Of a stretch of DNA of 64,000 nt, positions 34,801-40,846 are shown in pieces. Made by a program: the position numbers and the translations under genes. The notes beneath the pieces were generated by a model, which was given only the letters and a program-made list of their open reading frames with translations, did not search any database and was not told the DNA's origin. The stretch's first letter is position 1; each line of letters starts with the position of its first letter. Source of the DNA: Micromonospora sp. M71_S20. Lineage in GTDB: Bacteria > Actinomycetota > Actinomycetes > Mycobacteriales > Micromonosporaceae. The stretch covers positions 434,001 to 498,000 of the forward strand of contig NZ_RCCV01000004.1 of assembly GCF_003664255.1 (NCBI RefSeq). Direction: 5' to 3'.

Positions 34801-35275
34801 CTTCCCGCAGGTCGTGCTCGGTGTACGCGGGGCGTCCCGCCGGGTCCGGCACCTGGAACAGGTCGTCGCCGTCCTCCACGAGCGCGCTGCGCAGGATCTC
34901 GTGCCGGGCCGTGATGGTCTCGACGGCAAGCCGCATCGCGTCGGTGTCGAGCGGACCGGTGATGGTGCGCGCCATGTACATGTTGTAGATCGGCACGTCG
35001 GTCGCGAGTTGCTCGATCAGCCAGAGGCGCCGCTGCGCGTAGGAGGCCGGCAGCGGTCGGGTGCGGTCGACCGGGACGATGCGGACACTGCGGCGCCGCT
35101 CTTCGTGCTCCTGCTCGCGAACGAACTGCAGCACCTCGTCGCGGTGCGCGGCGAGGCGGGCTCGCAGCGGCTCGGTGAGCCGCTCGCGCGGGCCGGTTAT
35201 CCGCAGCTTGTCACCCTGTGCGGAAAGGCGCATGCCCAGGCCCGCGAGTTCGGACAGCAGGTCGATAAGTGCCAT
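31844..35275 (-). CDS. NRPS module TubC-docking/C/A/PCP, predicted to activate glycine
   Basis: A 1143-residue single-module synthetase. Residues 1-52 form a TubC-like docking domain (LIDLLSELAGLGMRLSAQGD), so it receives its substrate from another protein. The condensation domain has an intact TQHHVISDGWS near residue 205. The adenylation domain shows FTSGSTGVPKG near 676, NMYGPTETTVWS and YRTGDLAR; aligned to GrsA the specificity residues read D-I-L-Q-L-G-M-V-W, essentially the glycine code. A carrier with GGNSLLVV (Ser near 1067) follows. The C-terminus is basic (RRQQQVRRKRQ) and has no thioesterase. It is transcribed leftward from the divergent promoter at 35.3-35.7 kb. AAAGGAG precedes the ATG. 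Confidence 0.9.
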   Translation of the reverse strand: MALIDLLSELAGLGMRLSAQGDKLRITGPRERLTEPLRARLAAHRDEVLQFVREQEHEERRRSVRIVPVDRTRPLPASYAQRRLWLIEQLATDVPIYNMYMARTITGPLDTDAMRLAVETITARHEILRSALVEDGDDLFQVPDPAGRPAYTEHDLREAADETVRQLLYDIVATRFDLSRAPLIRFDLIRTGATDWILVITQHHVISDGWSAGIIRKEISELYSAAVEGREPDLPDLPVQYADFAAWERQWITGEVAAQQREFWRGQLAQLPAALELMPGRPRAAVQSYRGDALVFTYDAELMKRLRELCAECGTTLYGALVAAYGLLLSRMTRADDLAIGSPLASRPYPVLENTLGLFFNSITVRMRPDPQQTVREYLAAVRRSVFDAFAHQDLPFDQVVQAVAPDRSVSHSPLFQAIFILQSYPETGLSLTGLETGQAVAPVYATQYDIMFKLREDGDLGTGFLVYNSEMFAKSDMSRLVDWFARVVRLMAADPDASLGDLVLAGAEDLAHVARWNAATARELPALPVHRQILAQLHADPTAPAVTFRGHTLTSAALAERAQAITAGLVAAGLRPGDRVGVLVPRSTDLVATLLGVLSAGMAYVPLDGAAPQPRSAASLAIAECAALIVEHPAVPSPPFDGRVLPLTELTGHPPLSTLPEVPADSTAYVIFTSGSTGVPKGVRIAQRNLTNFFAAMDETVPLPPRPVWLAVTNVTFDIAVLELLWTLSRGVHVVLGESMETLHRLAEADTEPVKVPDLIETAGVNALQATPTFVRTVLRMPGGPRALARLHTLLVGGEPLDPALATTLRELGIPRVLNMYGPTETTVWSTAWQLDSGPPLVGRPVANTTVHIVDAFLRPVPVGMFGELVIGGAGVSQGYVGDPELTARRFVSAPHLDDGATVYRTGDLARMTPDGTIELVGRFDNQVKLNGHRIELEEIERAVAALPGLQDCAVVVQTDGDQSRLAAHCVTADGAAVDEEWLRVELARTLPPQMIPGLVATIPALPVSPNGKLDRKALPRIEARAVGSEPVTADGDLEEALLAAWRRVLGDERIGVTDDFFRSGGNSLLVVRLLSEVRAQAAPQARIVDLFRFPTVRNFAAHLAGGAADEPGVAADHDEAQRARLRRQQQVRRKRQARTGG

Positions 35276-35357
35276 CAGGTTCGGTCTCCTTTGCCTGTTG
35301 TGCGCGCAACAAGACCGGCCGTGGTAGCGCAGGCGTCACCGGTAATACGCTTGCTAT

Positions 35358-35367
35358 TCAATTGACT
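35358..35367. promoter_or_regulatory. TCAATTGACT element (copy 1)
   Basis: The identical 10-mer occurs at 46152-46161, in the other divergent promoter region of the cluster. It contains the palindrome CAATTG and a TTGACT that could be a -35 box. A shared cluster element is plausible. Confidence 0.4.
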
Positions 35368-35517
35368 TCGCAAAATTCGACGCACGCCCCTCCGGCAGAG
35401 CGCGATGCCGCTGCGGATTTGCCGCCCGGGGCAGTCGGCGATTCCGTCATTCAGCATGCGACTTTGACGTGAATCGCTTCCGGCCAAGCTATCGGTGGAA
35501 TCGTGGACGATCAACCG

Positions 35518-35535
35518 GTGTGAAACAACTCACAC
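35518..35535. promoter_or_regulatory. Inverted repeat GTGTGA-N6-TCACAC
   Basis: Perfect six-base arms (35518-35523 and 35530-35535) separated by AACAAC, about 145 bases upstream of the rightward NRPS start. The TGTGA/TCACA halves resemble Crp-like half-sites, though spacing is the usual six. Operator or activator site candidate. Confidence 0.45.
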
Positions 35536-35538
35536 TGT

Positions 35539-35558
35539 ATTGAAAGACGTGCTTCAAT
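35539..35558. promoter_or_regulatory. Inverted repeat ATTGAA-N8-TTCAAT
   Basis: Perfect six-base arms (35539-35544 and 35553-35558) lie three bases after the GTGTGA/TCACAC repeat. Two adjacent dyads in one promoter suggest a composite regulatory region. Confidence 0.4.
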
Positions 35559-35679
35559 CGCCCAATACTTCGCACGACCGCCGGTCGGGCGGGCCGCTCA
35601 CTTCGGCATGGATGGGACGGTAGGGCCGTACGACCGCTGGCGAGGGGCGCATCCGAGCCGCTCATGACGGGGGGAGCAT

Positions 35680-38600
35680 GTGAAGCCATCGCGGCCGGAC
35701 CACGCCCGCGTGCCGCTCAGCGTCCAGCAGCGCGCCGTGCATGTCGCACAGCAGTTCGTCTCGGACGGCGCGGGTTACAACGTCGCCGTGGCGTACCGGC
35801 TGACGGGTGCCCTGGACGAGGGGCGCCTGGACCGGGCCCTCACGGAGGTGGTCCGGCGTCAGCCACAACTGCGCGTCCAACTTCAGGAGGAGCAGTCCGT
35901 CACCTATCAGGTGCTCCAGCCGGCACCCGCGTCGCTGCTGCGGACCACCGACGTGGTGGCGGACGACCTCGACGCGCACCTGACGGCACTGTGCGCGGTG
36001 CCGTTCGTGGCCGAGGACTCCGTACGGCTGCGGGCCCACCTGCTGCGTCAGCACGAGGCGGCGGCACTGCTGCTGATCGTCTTCGACCACCTCGCGGTGG
36101 ACGCGCCGTCGCTGCCCGTGTTCCTGGACCAGTTGTCGCGTGCGTACGCGGGCGTCGCCGAACCGGAGACCGACGGCCCCGACTACTTCTCCTACGTGCG
36201 GTGGCAGCAGGACTTCGCCGCCTCCCCGGCCGGCCGGGCCGCGCAGCGGTTCTGGCAGGAGTCCCTGGACGGGGTCGACCCGGGCTGCGGCATCGCCCCG
36301 AGCACCGTCGGGTCGGCCGCCGTCGAGCCCCGCGTCGCGTCGATCGCGGTGCGGCTGCCCGCCGACCTGGACGCCCGGGCCGCCCGCATCGAGGTGACGC
36401 CGTTCTCCGCCTGCATGGCCGCGTACACGTTGGTGTTGCAGCACTACACCCGCAGCGATGACGTCGTGGTCGCCTTTCCCGGCGTCGACTGGCGACGGCC
36501 ACGGTACCGGCACGTCGTCGGCCTGTTCTCCGACATGCTTCGACTTCGCGCGCCCTGCCTGGCCACCCCCAGCCTCGCAGAGTACGTGCGCCTGGTGCAG
36601 GACCGGGTCATGGACGGGGTGGAGCACCAGGGCGTCGCACTGGCCGCGGCAGGGTCGGGCGGACGCATGATCCAGCCGGGCCGTCCTCCGCTGCCGGCGG
36701 TGCTCTCCTTCAACGACGCGTCCTTCCCCCTCCTCGCCCTGCCCGGCGTCGTCAGCGAGCCGGTCGAGTTCGCCACCCGGGGCAGCAAGGCCGAGCTGTT
36801 GCTGTCCATCAACCTGCGCGGGGGAGTGCTCACCGGGCGGCTCGACTACTGCACGAACCTGTTCCAGGCCACCGAGGCCGACGCCATCGCCCGCGGATTC
36901 GAGACAGTGCTGGCCCAACTCCTCGCCGATGCCGACGCCGGCGCCCCGCTCACGGTGCGGCTGGCGGACCCCGAGACCGAGGAGCGCATCCTCACCGACT
37001 GGTCCGTGGGGCCGCCGGCCCACACCGGCCCCGGCATCGTCGAGGCGTTCCGTGCGTGCGCCGCCGACCGGCCCGACGCGCTCGCGCTCGTCGCCGGCGA
37101 TCGCACCGTGAGCTACGCCGAGCTGGACCGGTGGTCCAACCTCCTGGCCGCGGAGATCGGCGCGCTGTCCCTACCGCCCGGTTCGGTGGTGGCGCTGTGC
37201 ATGACGCGCTCCGCGGCGTTCGTCGCGGCCGTGCTCGCGGTCCTGCGGTGCGGCCACGCCTTCCTGCCCGTGGACATGGAACAACCGGCCAACCGACGCT
37301 CCTTCCTGCTGAGCGACGCCGCGGCCGGCGCCGCCGTCGTCACGGCGACCGCCGACGCCCCGGCCGGGCTGCCGGTGGTCGTCGCAGCACAGGCGCCTCC
37401 GCCGGCCGGGTCGGCGGCGCCGCTCACGCACGTCGCCGCCGACCCCGCCGCTCCGGCGTACCTGATCACCACCTCGGGCACCACGGGACTGCCGAAGACG
37501 GCGGTCGTCCCGCACCGCGCCATCCTCAACCACCTGCGTTTCAAGCAGCACGAGTTCGGCCTCGACCGCACCGACCGGTTCTACTTCAAGACCTCACCGG
37601 TGTTCGACGCCTCCGTCTGGGAGTACCTGACTCCGCTGGTCATCGGCGCCGCTGTCGTCGTCGCTCCCGCCCACGCCCACCGCGACCCGGCCCTGATGCA
37701 CACCGAACTGCGCACCCACGAGGTGAGCGTGGCGCAGTTCGTGCCGACCCTGCTCGGCGCGATGCTCGCGGAACGCTCCGACTGGGACTGTCCGCGCCTG
37801 CGCTGGCTCTTCTGCGGCGGGGAGCGGCTGACCCGTGAGACGGCCGCCGCGGCGGCCGCCGCCACCCGCGCCCGCGTGGTGAACCTCTACGGGCCGAGCG
37901 AAACCACCATCGACGCGACATTCCATGTCCTCGCCGACGGGCCGCTGGAGCCCGACGCGGACCCGCCCATCGGTCGGCCCGTGGCCGGGATGCGGGCCTA
38001 CGTCCTCGGCCAGGGCGGACAGCTGCTGCCGCCGGGGTTCCCCGGCGAACTCCACGTCGGGGGCGTCGGACTGGCGCTGGGCTACGTCAACCGCGACGAG
38101 CTGACCGCGAAGGTGTTCGTGCCCGACACCGTCAGCCGCCAGGGCGGCGGCCGCCTGTACCGCACGGGCGACCTGGCCCGGTGGTGCGGCGACGGCGACA
38201 TCGCCTTCCTGGGCCGCGAGGACGGCCAGGTCAAGGTCCGCGGACTGCGCGTCGAGCTGGAGGGCGTCCGGCGCGTCGTGCTGCGCTTTCCCGGGATCGT
38301 CGACGCCCTCGTCGCGGTCCATCCCCGACGGCCCGACGCGCTCGTGGCGTACGCGGTCACCCTCGACGGTCTCGACGCGGCGCGGCTGCGCGCGCACCTC
38401 GCCGGGGAGTTGCCCGCCGAACTGGTCCCCGCCTACCTGGTCGCGATCGACCGGATCCCGACCGGGAACACCGGCAAGGCCGATCCCCGCCGCCTGCCCG
38501 TGCCGGAGGTGGGTCTCCCGGTCGGCGCCGACGCACAGCCGCGCGGCGTGGTCGAGCGGAAACTCGCCGACCTCTGGGCCCGAGCGCTCGGCGCCGCGCC

Positions 38601-38793
38601 CGAGCGCCTGCCGCGCGACGTGCCCCTGTTCGCGCTGGGCGCCAGCTCGATGACGCTCATCCAGGTGCACCGCGAGATCCGCCGGGAGTTCGCGGTCGAG
38701 GTGCCGGTCACCGACCTGTTCAAGTACCCGACCGTCGCGGCGCTCGCCGCCGCGCTGACGGAGCGCCTCGACCGCGCCGCCCGCCGCGACTGA
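35680..38793 (+). CDS. NRPS module C/A/PCP, predicted to activate glutamine
   Basis: A 1037-residue single-module synthetase without docking domain. The condensation domain has FDHLAVDAPS near residue 135 in place of HHxxxDG: the second His and the Asp remain, the first His and the Gly are changed, so it may be an atypical starter or inactive domain. The adenylation domain has TTSGTTGLPKTA near 597, NLYGPSETTIDATFH and YRTGDLARW. Specificity residues aligned to GrsA read D-A-W-Q-F-G-L-I-D, the glutamine code I know from tyrocidine. The carrier has FALGASSMTLI with the phosphopantetheine Ser near 984. GTG start at 35680 after GGGGGAG. First gene of a six-gene operon. Confidence 0.9.
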   Translation: MKPSRPDHARVPLSVQQRAVHVAQQFVSDGAGYNVAVAYRLTGALDEGRLDRALTEVVRRQPQLRVQLQEEQSVTYQVLQPAPASLLRTTDVVADDLDAHLTALCAVPFVAEDSVRLRAHLLRQHEAAALLLIVFDHLAVDAPSLPVFLDQLSRAYAGVAEPETDGPDYFSYVRWQQDFAASPAGRAAQRFWQESLDGVDPGCGIAPSTVGSAAVEPRVASIAVRLPADLDARAARIEVTPFSACMAAYTLVLQHYTRSDDVVVAFPGVDWRRPRYRHVVGLFSDMLRLRAPCLATPSLAEYVRLVQDRVMDGVEHQGVALAAAGSGGRMIQPGRPPLPAVLSFNDASFPLLALPGVVSEPVEFATRGSKAELLLSINLRGGVLTGRLDYCTNLFQATEADAIARGFETVLAQLLADADAGAPLTVRLADPETEERILTDWSVGPPAHTGPGIVEAFRACAADRPDALALVAGDRTVSYAELDRWSNLLAAEIGALSLPPGSVVALCMTRSAAFVAAVLAVLRCGHAFLPVDMEQPANRRSFLLSDAAAGAAVVTATADAPAGLPVVVAAQAPPPAGSAAPLTHVAADPAAPAYLITTSGTTGLPKTAVVPHRAILNHLRFKQHEFGLDRTDRFYFKTSPVFDASVWEYLTPLVIGAAVVVAPAHAHRDPALMHTELRTHEVSVAQFVPTLLGAMLAERSDWDCPRLRWLFCGGERLTRETAAAAAAATRARVVNLYGPSETTIDATFHVLADGPLEPDADPPIGRPVAGMRAYVLGQGGQLLPPGFPGELHVGGVGLALGYVNRDELTAKVFVPDTVSRQGGGRLYRTGDLARWCGDGDIAFLGREDGQVKVRGLRVELEGVRRVVLRFPGIVDALVAVHPRRPDALVAYAVTLDGLDAARLRAHLAGELPAELVPAYLVAIDRIPTGNTGKADPRRLPVPEVGLPVGADAQPRGVVERKLADLWARALGAAPERLPRDVPLFALGASSMTLIQVHREIRREFAVEVPVTDLFKYPTVAALAAALTERLDRAARRD

Positions 38794-38821
38794 CCATCGG
38801 CCTGTGGAGAACGGAGTGACG

Positions 38822-39079
38822 ATGTCCAATGCCACCCAGAATCCGCCGCAGCACCTCGTCGACGAGGTGCGTGCGGTGTGGGAGAAGGTGCTGGGCCACG
38901 CCGACTTCGGCGACGAGGACCCCTTCTTCGAGGTCGCCGGAGGCAACTCGCTGACCGCCGTGCAGGTGATGGTCGAACTCACCGACCGCGTCGGCAACCG
39001 CCTGCCGATGCGGCTGATCCTGCGCAACCGTACGGTCGTCGCGCTCGCCGCTGCGATCGGTGCGGAGGCCGCCCGGTGA
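38822..39079 (+). CDS. Free-standing peptidyl carrier protein (PCP)
   Basis: An 85-residue carrier protein: AVWEKVLGHADFGDEDPFFEVAGGNSLTAVQVMVEL has the four-helix pattern with the phosphopantetheine Ser in GGNS. Discrete carriers usually hold an amino acid while it is modified or passed between proteins. It starts 28 bases after the glutamine-module gene and overlaps the next carrier gene by GTGA. It may serve the free A domain at 39305 or the carrier-less C-A protein at 40843. Confidence 0.85.
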   Translation: MSNATQNPPQHLVDEVRAVWEKVLGHADFGDEDPFFEVAGGNSLTAVQVMVELTDRVGNRLPMRLILRNRTVVALAAAIGAEAAR

Positions 39080-39318
39080 CGCGGTCCACCGCGCAGGTCG
39101 TCGCGGACGTCATCGCCGACGTCCTCGGCCTGGACGAGGTCGATCCCGCCGACAGCTTCTACGACCACGACGGCACGTCGCTGCAGGCGCTGCGGATCTG
39201 CGCGCGGATCGAGAGTGCGACCGGAGTCGCGCTGACCCCGGTCGACCTGCTGGACAACGACGTGTTCGGCGACTTCATCGCCCTCGTGTCGGCGAGGTCC
39301 GCCGGTGACGCCGGCTGA
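39076..39318 (+). CDS. Second free-standing carrier protein
   Basis: An 80-residue carrier: QVVADVIADVLGLDEVDPADSFYDHDGTSLQALRI, with DGTS as the phosphopantetheine site. It differs clearly from the preceding carrier, being closer to D-alanyl-carrier/aryl-carrier-like small proteins. GTG at 39076 overlaps the preceding stop, and the next gene starts 14 bases before its stop. Two unlike discrete carriers side by side suggest two separate loading events. Confidence 0.83.
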   Translation: MTRSTAQVVADVIADVLGLDEVDPADSFYDHDGTSLQALRICARIESATGVALTPVDLLDNDVFGDFIALVSARSAGDAG

Positions 39319-40846
39319 CGGTGCGGGGCAGGCACTGGTCCACCAGGCGGTTGCCCGGTCGGCCGAGCAGTTTCCGCACGCCACCGCCCTCGTGCACCAG
39401 GGGTCACCGGTCGAGTACGCCGAGCTGCACCGGCGCGCGCTCGCCGTGGCCGCACGCCTCGGTGCACACGGGATCGGTGCGGGTGCGATCGTCCCGCTCT
39501 GCGCACACCGCTGCCCGGAGCTGGTCGCCGCCCAACTCGGCGTGCTGTGGTGCGGCGCGGCGTACACGACCATCGACCCGCGGTGGCCGACGCCGCGCCG
39601 GCTCGCCATCACCGACCTTGTCGGGGCCGCCCTGGTGCTCACCACCGATCCGGGTCAGGACTGGGGCGGCCGCACGGTCCTGCCGCTGACGGCCACCGAC
39701 CCGGCCCCTGGACCGGGCGGCACGGCCCACCCGCCCACCGCGCCCGGGACGGCGATCGACGGGGAGGCGGCGGCGACGGTCGTCTTCACCTCGGGCACCA
39801 CTGGCCGGCCCAAGGGCGTGGTGCTGCCGCACCGGGCGTTGACGCGGATGTTCCGTGCCACCCCGCCGCCAGGTTTCGGTCCCGGCCACGCGATGCCCCA
39901 GGGGGCGCCGCCGTGGTGGGACATGTACAGCTACGAGCTGTTCGGCCAGCTGATGACCGGCGGCACGTCGCTGCTCGTCGACGGCGACTACCTCACCCCC
40001 GGAGAACTGCGCCGGATGGTCGAGCAGCACGGCGCGACCACGCTGCGCCTGACGACCTCGCTGTTCGCGCTCTTCGTCGACGAGGACCTCGACAGCTTCG
40101 CCGGGCTGGGAACGGTGCTGGTGGGCGGGGAACGCCTGCCCGCGCCGCACGCGGCCCGGTTCCTGCGCCGCCACCCGCGCACCGAGCTGCTCAACGGGTA
40201 CGGCCCCACCGAGAGCTGCATGCACGCCACCACCCACCGAGTGCGGCTCGAAGACTGCGCCGACGGTGCGGACATCCCTCTGGGCTCACCCGTGCCGGCG
40301 ACGACCGTACTGGTGCTCGACGGGCAGGGCCGGATCTGCCCGCCCGGGAAAACCGGCGAGATCTGTGTCGCAGGCGACGGCCTGGCCACCTGCTACCTGG
40401 GCGAGCCGGAGCTGACCGCCGGCGCGTTCGTGCCGGTGGAGATCGGCGGCGAGACGGTGCGGGCATACCGCACCGGCGACTACGGCCTGATCGATCCGGC
40501 CGGGCTCCTGCGCTTCCGGGGCCGGCGCGACCGCCAGTTGAAGGTCGGCGGCCATCGCATCGAACCCGCGGAGGTCGAGGCGGCGGCCCGACAGTCACCC
40601 GGCGTACGGGACTGCACGGTGACCGTCGTCGACCAGGCCCTGGCGCTGTTCTACGTGCCCGGCGACGATCCGGGCGGACCCGCGGCGCTGCGCCGCGACC
40701 TGCTGAACCGGCTGCCCCGGCCGCTCGTCCCGACGATCGTGCGGGCCCTGGACCGGTTCCCACTGACCCCCAACGGCAAGCTCGACCGCGATGCGCTGGC
40801 GAACGCGGCCCGTACCCCGACGACCCGAACCCGGAGCACGCGTTGA
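39305..40846 (+). CDS. Free-standing adenylation enzyme with non-standard specificity code
   Basis: A 513-residue adenylation protein with the full motif set: FTSGTTGRPKGVVLPH near 161, NGYGPTESCMHATTH, YRTGDYGLI, GRRDRQLKVGGHRIEPAEVE and the C-terminal Lys region LTPNGKLDRDAL. Aligned to GrsA, the pocket residues read D-M-Y-R-L-G-G-M-H, which I cannot match to a standard amino acid; Asp235 favours an alpha-amino acid. It should load one of the two free carriers encoded just upstream. GTG start at 39305 overlaps the carrier gene by 14 bases. The stop overlaps the next TTG start. Confidence 0.87.
   Translation: MTPADGAGQALVHQAVARSAEQFPHATALVHQGSPVEYAELHRRALAVAARLGAHGIGAGAIVPLCAHRCPELVAAQLGVLWCGAAYTTIDPRWPTPRRLAITDLVGAALVLTTDPGQDWGGRTVLPLTATDPAPGPGGTAHPPTAPGTAIDGEAAATVVFTSGTTGRPKGVVLPHRALTRMFRATPPPGFGPGHAMPQGAPPWWDMYSYELFGQLMTGGTSLLVDGDYLTPGELRRMVEQHGATTLRLTTSLFALFVDEDLDSFAGLGTVLVGGERLPAPHAARFLRRHPRTELLNGYGPTESCMHATTHRVRLEDCADGADIPLGSPVPATTVLVLDGQGRICPPGKTGEICVAGDGLATCYLGEPELTAGAFVPVEIGGETVRAYRTGDYGLIDPAGLLRFRGRRDRQLKVGGHRIEPAEVEAAARQSPGVRDCTVTVVDQALALFYVPGDDPGGPAALRRDLLNRLPRPLVPTIVRALDRFPLTPNGKLDRDALANAARTPTTRTRSTR

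Larger units (their letters stand above)
35276..35679. other. 404-bp divergent promoter region of the NRPS cluster
   Basis: The two main NRPS transcripts start on either side. The stretch is markedly less GC-rich than its surroundings. It contains TCAATTGACT at 35358-35367 and two inverted repeats at 35518-35535 and 35539-35558; no gene is seen. Confidence 0.65.
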
